A DNA stretch of 64,000 bases, taken from Actinokineospora xionganensis. GTDB lineage: Bacteria > Actinomycetota > Actinomycetes > Mycobacteriales > Pseudonocardiaceae. The position numbers and the translations under genes are program-made. Below, in pieces: positions 1 through 8,013 of this stretch. Position 1 is the first letter of the stretch. Each line of letters opens with the position of its first letter. The notes below the pieces were generated by a model. That model made no database searches, was not told the DNA's origin, and saw nothing but the letters and a program-made list of their open reading frames with translations. The stretch covers positions 101,804-165,803 of the forward strand of contig NZ_JABVED010000014.1 in NCBI RefSeq assembly GCF_014323725.1. The letters run 5' to 3'.

Positions 1-67
1 CGGGACGGTTGAGCGTGACCGTGGCGATCCGGTCCTCGAGCGCATACGTGATGGCCTCGAATGTCAT
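1..67 (-). CDS. Enoyl-CoA hydratase/isomerase family protein, N-terminal fragment
   Basis: Only the first 22 codons lie in the window; the gene runs leftward off the edge. The visible peptide starts MTFEAITYALEDRIATVTLN and then RP, the usual N-terminal strand of the crotonase fold (an acyl-CoA-binding beta strand ending in LNRP). The ATG at 67 has a good ribosome binding site (GAGGAG) about 6 bases upstream and lies 14 bp after the stop of the acyl-CoA dehydrogenase, so the two are very probably one beta-oxidation-type operon. The member of the superfamily cannot be told from this fragment. Confidence 0.75.
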   Translation of the reverse strand, partial: MTFEAITYALEDRIATVTLNRP

Positions 68-81
68 GGCACTCCTCGGGC

Positions 82-1236
82 TCACAGCGAGCGGGCGATC
101 AGGTCTTTCATGACTTCGTTGGCTCCGGCCAGAATCCGCATGACGCGGGCGCCGGTGTAGATCTGGGAGATCGGGTACTCGGCCATGTACCCGTAGCCGC
201 CGAACAGCTGCAGGCACCGGTCGGCGACCTCGCCTTGGCGATCGGTGAGCCAGTACTTGACCATCGCCGCGGTCGGCACATCCAGCTCACCACGCAGGTG
301 TTTGCCGATGCAGTCGTCGAGGAAGGTCCGGCCGACCCGGGTGATGGTGGCGCACTCGGCGAGCTCGAACCTGGTGTTCTGCATGGCGAAGAGCGGTTTG
401 CCGAACGCCTCCCGCCGCTTGGTGTCCTCGACCGTCAGGTCGACCGCGACCTCCATGGACGCGACAGCCAACGCGCCGGTCAGCAGGCGTTCCTGCGGGA
501 GTTGCCGCATCAGCTGGACGAAGCCGGTGCCCTCGGCCGGGCCGAGAAGGTTCGCCTGGGGCACGCGAAGTCCGTCGAAGAACAGCTCGGCGGTGTCCTG
601 ACCCTGGTTGCCGATCTTGTGCAGAATCCGGCCACGCTGGAATCCGGGGGTGTCGTCGGCGACCTCGGCGACGACCAGGCTGATGCCCGCCGCCCCGGCG
701 GCGTCGCCGGTCTTGCAGGCGATGATCACCAGGTCGCACAGGGCGCCGTTGGTGATGAACGTCTTGGCGCCGCTGATGACGTAGTCGTCGCCGTCCTTGG
801 TGGCACGGGTGGCGATCGCCTGCAGGTCCGAGCCGGTGCCGGGCTCGGTCATCGCGATGGAGCCGACCCACTCGCCGCTCGCGAGTTTGGGCAGCCACCG
901 CTTCTTCTGCCCGTCGGAGGCGTAGGCGAGCAGGTAGTGCGCGACGATGCCGGCGTGCACGACGAAGCCCATCGCGTGGTCGCCCGCGCGGACCTGCTCC
1001 TCGATCAGCACGATCTCACTGGCGAACGTTCCCCCACCGCCGCCGTAGTCCTCGGGGATGGACATGCAGTTGAGGCCCAGCTCCCCCGCCCGCGCGTACA
1101 GCTCGCGGTCGGGATGGCCCTGCTCGATGAACCGCTCCTCGTGCGGGGCGACCTCCTTGGTGAAGTAGGTGCGAGCCAGGTCGCGCACGGCGGCCAACTC
1201 GTCGTCCATCCACGGTGACCGCACGGTTCGCAGCAT
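82..1236 (-). CDS. Acyl-CoA dehydrogenase
   Basis: FAD enzyme that desaturates an acyl-CoA thioester at C2-C3. The 384-residue product has the family layout: an N-terminal helical domain, the flavin-binding AMTEPGTGSDL segment, a middle beta domain (ISGAKTFITNG), the PQERLL helix, and a C-terminal LFGGYGYMAEYP motif. The terminal motif reads AGANEV instead of EGT; a Glu in ASMEVAV sits where long-chain acyl-CoA dehydrogenases keep their base, so I read it as long-chain-like. I chose the ATG at 1236 because a TTGCAA-N17-TACAGT promoter ends there, giving a leaderless mRNA; a longer frame reaches back to 1380 but runs through the divergent TetR gene. It is followed by an enoyl-CoA hydratase gene 14 bp downstream. 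Confidence 0.88.
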   Translation of the reverse strand: MLRTVRSPWMDDELAAVRDLARTYFTKEVAPHEERFIEQGHPDRELYARAGELGLNCMSIPEDYGGGGGTFASEIVLIEEQVRAGDHAMGFVVHAGIVAHYLLAYASDGQKKRWLPKLASGEWVGSIAMTEPGTGSDLQAIATRATKDGDDYVISGAKTFITNGALCDLVIIACKTGDAAGAAGISLVVAEVADDTPGFQRGRILHKIGNQGQDTAELFFDGLRVPQANLLGPAEGTGFVQLMRQLPQERLLTGALAVASMEVAVDLTVEDTKRREAFGKPLFAMQNTRFELAECATITRVGRTFLDDCIGKHLRGELDVPTAAMVKYWLTDRQGEVADRCLQLFGGYGYMAEYPISQIYTGARVMRILAGANEVMKDLIARSL

Positions 1237-1242
1237 CCGCCG

Positions 1243-1271
1243 ACTGTACGATGCAACATGTGATGTTGCAA
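1243..1271 (-). promoter_or_regulatory. Promoter of the acyl-CoA dehydrogenase operon
   Basis: On the minus strand a -35 TTGCAA (1271-1266), a 17-bp spacer and a -10 TACAGT (1248-1243) are properly spaced. Transcription would start at about 1236, which is the chosen ATG, so the mRNA is probably leaderless. The spacer is covered by the palindrome at 1252-1270. Confidence 0.5.
1252..1270. promoter_or_regulatory. Probable TetR operator, TGCAACAT-GTG-ATGTTGCA
   Basis: A perfect 8-bp inverted repeat with a 3-bp centre lies between the divergent acyl-CoA dehydrogenase and TetR genes, followed by a third half-site ATGTTGC at 1271-1277. It covers the promoter spacer and -35 region of the dehydrogenase and is 21 bp from the TetR start. 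The position fits an autoregulating TetR repressor that also controls the divergent fatty-acid genes. Binding is inferred from position and symmetry. Confidence 0.65.
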
Positions 1272-1291
1272 TGTTGCAGTAAGGTGAGCCT

Positions 1292-1873
1292 GTGAGCGAC
1301 TTGTCGACCAGCCGGATCCTCGATGCCGCGCGTGATCTCTTCACCGATGTAGGCATCCGCCGCACCACGCTGGAGGACATCGCGCGTCGGGCCAGGGTCG
1401 ACCGGGTGACCGTCTACCGGCGACTCGGGTCGAAGAGCGATGTCGTGGTGGCGGTGTCCAACCGGGAAGCCCGCCGCGCCTTCGACGAGGTGTTCCTGGT
1501 GGCCGACAAGGCGGACACGGCGGCGGGCCGGATCGCGGTCGTCTTCGCCCGGATCGTGCACGTCCTGTGGATCCATCCCCTGTTCAACCGGCTGCTGAAG
1601 CTGGAGCCGGACACCGCGCTGCCGAAGGTGACCACCGAGGCGGGTGGCGCCATGTCGCTGGCGATCACCGGGCTGGTCGAACTGCTCGACAAGGCGGTCG
1701 ACGACGGCCTGCTCGCCCCCGCCGGGGACTTCCGCGCCCGCGCCGAGATCGTGGTGCGGCTGGCGCACTCCTTCATCGTCACGCCCCGGGCCGACCTCGC
1801 CCTGGACACTGAGGCCGACCTGATGGAGTTCGCCCACGCCCACATCGTCCCGATCATCACCGGGACCCGGTGA
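1292..1873 (+). CDS. TetR/AcrR family transcriptional regulator
   Basis: A 193-residue one-component repressor. The N-terminal helix-turn-helix is clear (TTLEDIARRARVDRVTVYRRLG, residues about 26-47), and the rest is a helical ligand-binding domain of usual TetR length. The start is GTG at 1292, just after AAGGTGAGCCT. It is divergent from an acyl-CoA dehydrogenase/enoyl-CoA hydratase operon, with a palindrome in the 55-bp gap, so it probably represses that operon and itself and responds to an acyl-CoA or fatty acid. The ligand is a guess from context. It resembles the TetR protein at 10339-10932 (both have TTEAG in a similar place), so the two may be distant paralogues. Confidence 0.88.
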   Translation: MSDLSTSRILDAARDLFTDVGIRRTTLEDIARRARVDRVTVYRRLGSKSDVVVAVSNREARRAFDEVFLVADKADTAAGRIAVVFARIVHVLWIHPLFNRLLKLEPDTALPKVTTEAGGAMSLAITGLVELLDKAVDDGLLAPAGDFRARAEIVVRLAHSFIVTPRADLALDTEADLMEFAHAHIVPIITGTR

Positions 1874-1918
1874 TCGCGCGTCCTGCCGACTGGGCGGCGC
1901 GCCGGTAGCGTCGGACTG

Positions 1919-2650
1919 GTGATCGGATTGCCAGACGATGTGACCGCCTGCCTGTTCGACCTCGACGGTGTGCTGACCAGCACGGCCGCACTGCACGAGA
2001 TCGCCTGGAAGCAGACTTTCGACGAGTTCCTGGCCGCCCACGCGGGGCCGGATGAGCCGCCGTTCAGCGAGCGCGACTACGCCGCCTATGTGGACGGAAG
2101 GCCGCGCGCCGACGGGGTGCGCACCTTCCTCGCTTCGCGCGGGATCACGCTGCCGGAAGGCCTGCCCGACGACGATCCGAACGATCCGACCGTCAACGGT
2201 GTCGGCAACCGCAAGAACGGACTGGTGCTGAGGATCATCGAAGACCAGGGTGTCCAGCCGTTCCCCGGCTCGGTGGCGTATCTGGAGGCCGCGCACAAGG
2301 CCGGGCTCGCCATCGGCGTGGTCACCTCGTCGGCGAACGGCGCGCGGGTGCTCGACGCGGCCGGGCTGACCCGGTTCGTGCAGGCGCGGATCGACGGGCT
2401 GACGATCGGCGAGCGCAAGCTGCGCGGCAAACCCGCGCCGGACTCGTTCATCGCAGGCGCGGCCGACCTCGGCGCGACCCCCGCGACGACGGCGGTGTTC
2501 GAGGACGCGCTGGCCGGGGTCAAGGCGGGCCGCGACGGCGGGTTCCGCTTCGTCGTCGGCGTGAACCGCGCCGACCAGGCCGAGGAACTGCGCGCGAACG
2601 GGGCCGACATCGTCGTGCTCGACCTGGCCGAACTGCTGGACGAGTCGTGA
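1919..2650 (+). CDS. pgmB: HAD-family beta-phosphoglucomutase
   Basis: Interconverts beta-glucose 1-phosphate and glucose 6-phosphate in the cytoplasm. The 243-residue protein has HAD motif I as LFDLDGVLT with the nucleophile Asp, motif II in VVTSSANG, the Lys of motif III in KLRGKPAPD, and motif IV as FEDALAGV; the helical cap between motifs I and II is of the beta-PGM type. The start is GTG at 1919. It overlaps the following GH65 gene by GTGA, and this pairing is the standard signature of disaccharide phosphorolysis: the phosphorylase makes beta-glucose 1-phosphate and this enzyme feeds it to glycolysis. Confidence 0.9.
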   Translation: MIGLPDDVTACLFDLDGVLTSTAALHEIAWKQTFDEFLAAHAGPDEPPFSERDYAAYVDGRPRADGVRTFLASRGITLPEGLPDDDPNDPTVNGVGNRKNGLVLRIIEDQGVQPFPGSVAYLEAAHKAGLAIGVVTSSANGARVLDAAGLTRFVQARIDGLTIGERKLRGKPAPDSFIAGAADLGATPATTAVFEDALAGVKAGRDGGFRFVVGVNRADQAEELRANGADIVVLDLAELLDES

Positions 2651-4986
2651 ACGGCTACGAGATCTCGCCGTGGGAGCTGCGGTGGCGCGGCCTCGCGATC
2701 GACCAGCTACACCGGACCGAGTCCACGTTCGCGCTGGCCAACGGGCACATCGGTATGCGCGGCGCACTGGAGGAAGGCGAGCCCGTCGGGTTGCCGGGCA
2801 CCTACCTCAACGGGTTCTACGAGTCGCACGCGCTGCCGTACGCCGAGATCGGGTACGGCTACCCCGAGGACGGCCAGACGATCGTCAACGTCACCGACGG
2901 CAAGATCATCCGCCTGCTGGTCGAGGACGAGCCGCTGGACCTGCGCTACGGCCGCACCCTCGCCCACCAGCGGTGGATCGACTTCCGCTCCGGGATCCTG
3001 AGCCGGGACACCGTGTGGGAGTCGCCGACCGGCCGCCGGGTCCGCATCCGGTCGCAGCGCATCGTGTCGTTCACCCAGCGCGCGGTCGCCGCGATCCACT
3101 ACGAGATCGAACCCGCGGACGACCTGCAGCTCGTCGTGCAGTCCGACTTGCTGGCCAATGAGCCGATCGTGTCGCGCGGCAAGGACCCGCGGGTCGCCGC
3201 CGCGCTGCGCTCGCCGCTGGTCGCCGACTTCGCCACCGCCGACGGGTACGGCGCGGTACTGGTGCACCACACGCGGGAGTCCGGCCTGCGGGTGGCGGCC
3301 GGGATGGACCACGAGATCGATACCTCCGACGGCATGCGCACCGACATCCGCGCCGAGGGCGACCTGGCCCGGCTGACCGCGGCGGTCGACGTGCCCGCGG
3401 GCGGGAAGCTGCGGCTGGTCAAGTACCTCGGCTACGGCTGGTCGGCGCAGCGGTCGGTGCCCGCGCTGCGCTCGCAGGTGGAGGCGGCGCTGGCGGGCGC
3501 GCGGCAGACCGGCTGGGACGGGCTGCTGCGTGAGCAGCGCACGTTCCTCGACGACTTCTGGACCGCCGCCGACATCGAGATCGACGGGGACGAGCGGCTG
3601 CAGCAGGCCGTCCGGTTCGCCCTGTTCCACATCCTGCAGGCGGGAGCGCGCGGGGAAAGCCGGGCCATCGCGGGCAAGGGGCTCACCGGCCCCGGATACG
3701 ACGGGCATGCCTTCTGGGACACGGAGACCTTCGTGCTGCCGGTGCTCACGTACACGATGCCCGACGCGGCGCGCGACGCCCTGCGGTGGCGGCACAGCAC
3801 GCTGCCGCAGGCGCGCGAGCGGGCGCGAGTGCTGGGCAAACGCGGTGCGGCGTTTCCCTGGCGGTCGATCACCGGTGCGGAGTGCTCGGCGTACTGGCCC
3901 GCCGGGACGGCCGCGTTCCACGTCAGCGCCGCGGTCGCCGACGCCGCGGCCCGTTACACCGCCGCGTGCGCCGACGACACCTTCGACCGGGAGTACGGCA
4001 CGGAACTGTTGGTGGAGACCGCGCGGCTGTGGGTTTCGCTCGGGCACCACGACCAGCACGGCGGGTTCCGCATCGACGGCGTCACCGGGCCGGACGAGTA
4101 CACCGCGGTCGTCGACAACAACGTCTACACAAACCTGATGGCGCAACGGAACCTGGTCGAGGCGGCGGCCGCGTGCGGGCGCAACCCGGAGGTCGCCGAG
4201 CGGCTGGGGGTCTTCCCCGACGAGATCGAGGCGTGGCGACGCGCGGCCGAGGAGATGGTCATCCCGTTCGACGATCTCCTCGGGGTGCACCCGCAGTCGG
4301 AGGGCTTCACCCAGCACGCGGAGTGGGATTTCGAGGCCACGCCGAAGGAGAAGTACCCGCTGCTGCTGCACTATCCGTACTTCGACCTCTACCGCAAACA
4401 GGTCGTCAAGCAGGCCGACCTGGTCCTCGCGATGCACCTGCGCGGCGACGCGTTCACGCCCGAGCAGAAGGCCGCGAACTTCGCCTACTACGAGGCGCGG
4501 ACGGTGCGGGACTCGTCGCTGTCGGCGGGAACGCAGGCAGTGCTGGCGGCCGAGGTCGGGCATCTGGGCCTCGCCTACGACTACATCTTCGAGGCGGCGA
4601 TGACCGACCTCGCGGACCTGCACGACAACGTCCGCAACGGGCTGCACATGGCTTCCCTGGCGGGCGCGTGGGCCGGGGTCGTGGCGGGGCTGGGCGGTTT
4701 CCGCGACCACGGCGGCACTCCCACGTTCGCGCCGCGACTGCCTTCGGAGCTCGACCGGGTGTCGTTCCGCATGTGTGTGCACCGCACCCGCGTCCAGGTC
4801 GAGATCAAACGGGACACCGCGCACTACCGCCACATCTCCGGCGGTGCGCTGTCGACGTCGCACCATGGCGAGCCGATCGTCATCGAACCCGGGCCGGGGC
4901 TGAGTCTGCCGATTCCCGAGTGCCCTTCGCTGCCCAGACCGACCCAGCCCGCGGGCCGCGAGCCCGGCAACAGACGCTCGTCGTGA
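2647..4986 (+). CDS. Glycoside hydrolase family 65 disaccharide phosphorylase
   Basis: Inverting phosphorylase expected to cleave an alpha-glucoside such as maltose, trehalose or kojibiose with phosphate, giving beta-glucose 1-phosphate. The 779 residues match the family length. An N-terminal beta-sandwich is followed by the (alpha/alpha)6 barrel, with GHAFWDTETFV (near residue 355), the general-acid motif TGPDEY (Glu484), the DSSLS loop near the phosphate site, and a short C-terminal beta sheet. There is no signal peptide, so it acts in the cytoplasm. The start is the GTG at 2647 inside the stop of pgmB, implying translational coupling. Family GH65 is secure; the exact disaccharide is not readable from sequence. 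Confidence 0.9.
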   Translation: MNGYEISPWELRWRGLAIDQLHRTESTFALANGHIGMRGALEEGEPVGLPGTYLNGFYESHALPYAEIGYGYPEDGQTIVNVTDGKIIRLLVEDEPLDLRYGRTLAHQRWIDFRSGILSRDTVWESPTGRRVRIRSQRIVSFTQRAVAAIHYEIEPADDLQLVVQSDLLANEPIVSRGKDPRVAAALRSPLVADFATADGYGAVLVHHTRESGLRVAAGMDHEIDTSDGMRTDIRAEGDLARLTAAVDVPAGGKLRLVKYLGYGWSAQRSVPALRSQVEAALAGARQTGWDGLLREQRTFLDDFWTAADIEIDGDERLQQAVRFALFHILQAGARGESRAIAGKGLTGPGYDGHAFWDTETFVLPVLTYTMPDAARDALRWRHSTLPQARERARVLGKRGAAFPWRSITGAECSAYWPAGTAAFHVSAAVADAAARYTAACADDTFDREYGTELLVETARLWVSLGHHDQHGGFRIDGVTGPDEYTAVVDNNVYTNLMAQRNLVEAAAACGRNPEVAERLGVFPDEIEAWRRAAEEMVIPFDDLLGVHPQSEGFTQHAEWDFEATPKEKYPLLLHYPYFDLYRKQVVKQADLVLAMHLRGDAFTPEQKAANFAYYEARTVRDSSLSAGTQAVLAAEVGHLGLAYDYIFEAAMTDLADLHDNVRNGLHMASLAGAWAGVVAGLGGFRDHGGTPTFAPRLPSELDRVSFRMCVHRTRVQVEIKRDTAHYRHISGGALSTSHHGEPIVIEPGPGLSLPIPECPSLPRPTQPAGREPGNRRSS

Positions 4987-5286
4987 TCAGGGACGACGGG
5001 CGCACGACGGACGTCGGGGGAGATCTTTCCTCGTCGACCCTGGGCAACCTGACGCGAAGCCCGGACCGGGCACGGCAGCAGTAAGGTCCACAGTGGACCA
5101 TCTGCGGGGAACCGGTGGAGACGCGCAAAGACAACGCCTCGACGATGTGTCGATCGCGGTCACGTGGCCGGACACCGAAGACACTGAACAGCAGCGCTCA
5201 AGCACTCCGAGCCCGCCACAGCACAACCCGCGATGCCGCAGGCGAGCCGCCAAGGCCCAGAAGAGTCCCAAGGCCTCACCACCACC
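4987..5286. other. Intergenic gap after GH65 with one palindrome
   Basis: Three hundred bases between the convergent GH65 and DUF3040 genes. Open frames here lack ribosome binding sites and recognisable products. The only clear structure is GGTCCAC-A-GTGGACC at 5085-5099. No T-rich intrinsic terminator is visible. Confidence 0.55.
5085..5099. repeat. Palindrome GGTCCAC-A-GTGGACC
   Basis: Perfect 7-bp arms around one base. It contains GTCCA-N3-TGGAC, a pattern found three more times in this window inside genes (18903-18915, 59854-59866, 61564-61576). Confidence 0.6.
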
Positions 5287-5592
5287 TCACCACCGAGGCC
5301 GCCACCGAGCGTCCCGAGACCACAAATGCGACCGCCGAACACAGGTCCGATACTTCACAACGGCACAAACCAGCCCGATGGTCGCCATCAACATCACCAT
5401 CAGACTCCCGGCAAGCGTCGCCACCAACAGCACCAGCGCCGTCCCGATCCCCAACGCGACGACTGGGGCGCGCCGGTCGTCGCGAGGCGGCACGGGATCC
5501 CAGTCACGCAGCCCGTCGGCGAAGTCGGGGTCCGCCGCGCGGGTCAGCGATTCGATCTCGTCGAGTCGCCTGCGGTCGCCCATGCTGAGCAT
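5287..5592 (-). CDS. DUF3040 small membrane protein
   Basis: A 101-residue protein with the DUF3040 pattern: an N-terminal MLSMGDRRRLDEIESLTRA helix, a short acidic-aromatic segment (DPDFADGLRDW), then a long hydrophobic region (about residues 43-73) that can form two membrane segments, and a basic tail. The start ATG at 5592 is fixed by AGGAGG six bases upstream, 10 bp after the stop of the baeRF-type gene, so the two form an operon. DUF3040 proteins are common in actinobacteria and have no established function. Confidence 0.82.
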   Translation of the reverse strand: MLSMGDRRRLDEIESLTRAADPDFADGLRDWDPVPPRDDRRAPVVALGIGTALVLLVATLAGSLMVMLMATIGLVCAVVKYRTCVRRSHLWSRDARWRPRW

Positions 5593-5602
5593 CTCGTCCT
5601 CC

Positions 5603-6682
5603 TCAGCCTGCCCCGTGCCGTGGCCGCACGCCGACGCCGTCGGCGAGTTCCATGCCCGCGGGAGCGATGACAACTGTTGCCCCGACGGCGAGGGCGGCGG
5701 CGGGCAGCGCCTCGGCTGCCGGGACCTCGGCCAGGTCGGGTAGGCCCAGGCCGCGCAGGACCTGGTCGTCCACACCGATTTGCGCCGGTGCGGCGGGTGA
5801 GCACCACACCGTGCGGCTTTCCAGTTCCTCCGGCGCCACCACCAGGGTTTCGGCGTTGGCTTCACGCAGTGCGGCCGTCACCGCGGGCAGGCCCTGCTCG
5901 GCGTCGACCTGGTATTGCTCCAGCAGTTCAGCCCGGCGCTCGGCGGCGACACCGGACATGACCTGGTCGATCTCCTCGGCCAGCGGGGAACGCTCGGTGC
6001 CCGCCGCGCGGCCGCCGGAGGTCAGTTCGACGGCGACCTCACGCAGGTGCGGGGTCAGGGCGGCGAGCAGTTCGGTTCGGGCCCGCACCTCCCCCGCGAT
6101 CAGCACGCGCCGCGCCGACACGTCGGTGACCAGCTTCTCGACCTCCGCGGCGACCGCGTCGGCGTTGCGTTTGACCGTCGCCTCGACCCGGCTTTGCATC
6201 GACCGGTGCGACCAGCCGCCGTCGGGGACCTTGTGCAGCGGGTGCGACTCGCCGTCGACGGTTTTCTCCGTCATCCGCCGCGCGCCGACCGCCAGCAGGT
6301 CCGCGCCTTCCTTGTCCGCCACGGCGAGGACGTACGGCATCGGCTCGGAGTCGAGCAGTGGCAGCACGAACGGCAGGGGACTCCAGCGCACAACCGGCGT
6401 CGCGGGCGGCTCGGGCAGTTCCTCGTCGACCAGGACGTCGCCGCCAGCGGCGATCAGGGCGAGGCCACCGCGGCCCTCGGCGGGGGTGTGCTCGCTGAAC
6501 GCCTGTTCCAACGCGGCCGTGGTGGGCTCGTCGGCTCCCAGTTCGGCCAGCTCAGCGCGCGCCGAGTCCCATTTGAGCCGCAGCTGCCGCGCGGCGTCCT
6601 CGGTGTCGTGGGAGAAGTCCAGATAGACGGAGGCGAACGGCCCTGGATGCCGGATCACCTCACGCAGCGTAGTGCTGTTCAC
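5603..6682 (-). CDS. baeRF/Rv2629-like (eRF1-related) protein
   Basis: A 359-residue soluble protein of the group containing mycobacterial Rv2629, which has an archaeal/eukaryotic release-factor-1-like fold (baeRF/Vms1-like). Family marks include the N-terminal HPGPFASVYLDFS, a central ALLAVGAR-type strand followed by the HPLHKVPDGGWSHRSMQ loop, and a C-terminal domain with DQVLRGL. Rv2629 is known from hypoxia-induced gene sets; a ribosome-associated or peptidyl-tRNA-related role is suggested for such proteins but not proven here. The ATG at 6682 follows GGAGGT. A GGTT-N15-GGGTA stress-type promoter lies upstream and the DUF3040 gene follows in the same transcript. Confidence 0.78.
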   Translation of the reverse strand: MNSTTLREVIRHPGPFASVYLDFSHDTEDAARQLRLKWDSARAELAELGADEPTTAALEQAFSEHTPAEGRGGLALIAAGGDVLVDEELPEPPATPVVRWSPLPFVLPLLDSEPMPYVLAVADKEGADLLAVGARRMTEKTVDGESHPLHKVPDGGWSHRSMQSRVEATVKRNADAVAAEVEKLVTDVSARRVLIAGEVRARTELLAALTPHLREVAVELTSGGRAAGTERSPLAEEIDQVMSGVAAERRAELLEQYQVDAEQGLPAVTAALREANAETLVVAPEELESRTVWCSPAAPAQIGVDDQVLRGLGLPDLAEVPAAEALPAAALAVGATVVIAPAGMELADGVGVRPRHGAG

Positions 6683-6715
6683 AGTGCGACCTCCGTTTCC
6701 CCGGTGCGTTCCGAG

Positions 6716-6739
6716 TACCCACCCGCGGGACGGTTAACC
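6716..6739 (-). promoter_or_regulatory. SigB/SigF-like promoter for the leftward stress operon
   Basis: On the minus strand GGTT (6739-6736), 15 bases, GGGTA (6720-6716). This fits the SigB/SigF-type consensus GTTT-N14-16-GGGTA with one mismatch in the -35 element. It points at the baeRF-like gene 34 bp away. Confidence 0.5.
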
Positions 6740-6740
6740 A

Positions 6741-6765
6741 GTTTGCGCGCGCGAGGCGGCGGGTA
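6741..6765 (+). promoter_or_regulatory. SigB/SigF-like promoter for the rightward stress operon
   Basis: GTTT (6741-6744), 16 bases, GGGTA (6761-6765): an exact match to the alternative-sigma consensus. The ATG of the SDR gene begins only 9 bp past the -10, so the transcript would be leaderless or nearly so. It is back to back with the leftward promoter. Confidence 0.55.
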
Positions 6766-6774
6766 GCCGCAGCC

Positions 6775-7632
6775 ATGACGAGCACCGGCGAACAACCACC
6801 TCAACAACAGCCGCGACCCGGCGACACTGAATCGATGCGACCACGGCCGCGGGACACGATGGCCGACTACGTGGGCCGAGGGTTGCTGGCGGGGAAGTCC
6901 GCGCTCATCACCGGTGGCGACTCCGGCATCGGGCGGGCGGTCGCCGTGGCCTTCGCCAAGGAGGGCGCCGACATCGCCATCGCGTACCTCAGCGAACACG
7001 ACGACGCCGAGGACACCGCCCAGTTCGTCCGCGACGCGGGGTCCAAGTGTGTGCTGCTGCCTGGTGACCTGGGGTCCCGCGCGCACTGCGTCGAGGTCGT
7101 CGAGTCGGCAGTCCACCACCTCGGCGGGCTCGACATCCTGGTGAACAACGTGGCGACTCAGGCAGAGGTCGAGCGCCCGGAGGACATCACCGACGAGCAG
7201 TGGCTGCGGACCTTCGAGGTGAACATCCACAGCTACTTCCGGGTGACCAACGCGGCCCTGCCGCACCTGGGCGACGGGTCGGCGATCATCAACACCGCGT
7301 CGGTCAACGGGTTGCGCGGCAACAAGAAGCTCATCGACTACTCGGCCACGAAGGGCGCGGTCATCGCGTGGACGTACGCGATGGCGCAGACGCTGGTGAA
7401 GCGCGGGATCCGGGTCAACTGCGTGGCCCCGGGGCCGGTGTGGACGCCGCTGATCCCGTCCACCATGTCGCCGGACCATGTCGCGAAGTTCGGCGAACAC
7501 GTCCCGATGGGCCGCGCCGCCCACCCGGATGAGCTGGCCCCGTCCTACGTCTTCTTCGCCGCGGAACGCATGTCGTCGTACTACAGCGGCGAAGTGCTGG
7601 CCGCCCTGGGCGGCGAGACCATGCCCGGCTGA
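6775..7632 (+). CDS. SDR family oxidoreductase, YghA/YhdF-type
   Basis: A 285-residue NAD(P)-dependent short-chain dehydrogenase. The Rossmann motif is TGGDSGIG (near residue 45), then NNVATQ, the catalytic Ser in INTASVNG, Tyr188 and Lys192 in YSATKGA, and the PG motif VAPGPVWTPL. The N-terminal extension of about 40 residues rich in Pro and Gln, followed by LLAGKSALITG, is typical of the YghA/YhdF 'general stress' subgroup (longer than the 250-residue norm). The substrate is unknown; glucose/ribitol-type annotations for this group are by similarity only. The gene sits directly behind a SigB/SigF-like promoter and ahead of DUF3140 and udgX. Confidence 0.85.
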   Translation: MTSTGEQPPQQQPRPGDTESMRPRPRDTMADYVGRGLLAGKSALITGGDSGIGRAVAVAFAKEGADIAIAYLSEHDDAEDTAQFVRDAGSKCVLLPGDLGSRAHCVEVVESAVHHLGGLDILVNNVATQAEVERPEDITDEQWLRTFEVNIHSYFRVTNAALPHLGDGSAIINTASVNGLRGNKKLIDYSATKGAVIAWTYAMAQTLVKRGIRVNCVAPGPVWTPLIPSTMSPDHVAKFGEHVPMGRAAHPDELAPSYVFFAAERMSSYYSGEVLAALGGETMPG

Positions 7633-7650
7633 TCGGAAAGGAATCAGGAC

Positions 7651-7974
7651 ATGACCGACGACGACCTCTGGAACGAGTTCCACCGCGTCGTGAACATGAC
7701 TTCACGCGAACTCAGCGACTGGCTGCGGACCGACTCGGCGACCCCGGACACGGAAGCCCTGCCCGACGAGGCGGGCTCCCCCACCGGCCAGGACGTCCTG
7801 CACATCCTGGGCAAACGCCGAGGGGACCTCACTGACCAGGACGAACAGGTCATGCGAAAGGTCGTGGCCCAGGTCCACAGCCAACGCCGCGACGACTTGG
7901 AACCCACAGCGGGCCAGGGCGCGTGGCGGCACCGCCTGATGTCGCTGGGACATGACCCCCTCAAGCCCGCCTGA
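7651..7974 (+). CDS. DUF3140 protein
   Basis: A 107-residue acidic, soluble protein. DUF3140 features are visible: an N-terminal W-x-EF-x-x-xVNMTSRELSDWL segment, a HILGKR motif, and a C-terminal WRHRLMSLGHDP. The start ATG at 7651 follows GGAAAGGA. It is 18 bp behind the SDR gene and 39 bp ahead of udgX. Function is unknown; it usually travels with stress genes in actinobacteria. Confidence 0.82.
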   Translation: MTDDDLWNEFHRVVNMTSRELSDWLRTDSATPDTEALPDEAGSPTGQDVLHILGKRRGDLTDQDEQVMRKVVAQVHSQRRDDLEPTAGQGAWRHRLMSLGHDPLKPA

Positions 7975-8013
7975 GCCCTGTTTCAGTGAGCGCGGACGGG
8001 GAACACCTGACCC

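Noticed and set aside
7980..8002. GTTT-N14-GGGGA before udgX as a third SigB/SigF-like promoter
   Set aside because: The -10 deviates at the key T, and the gene is already in the operon behind 6741-6765.
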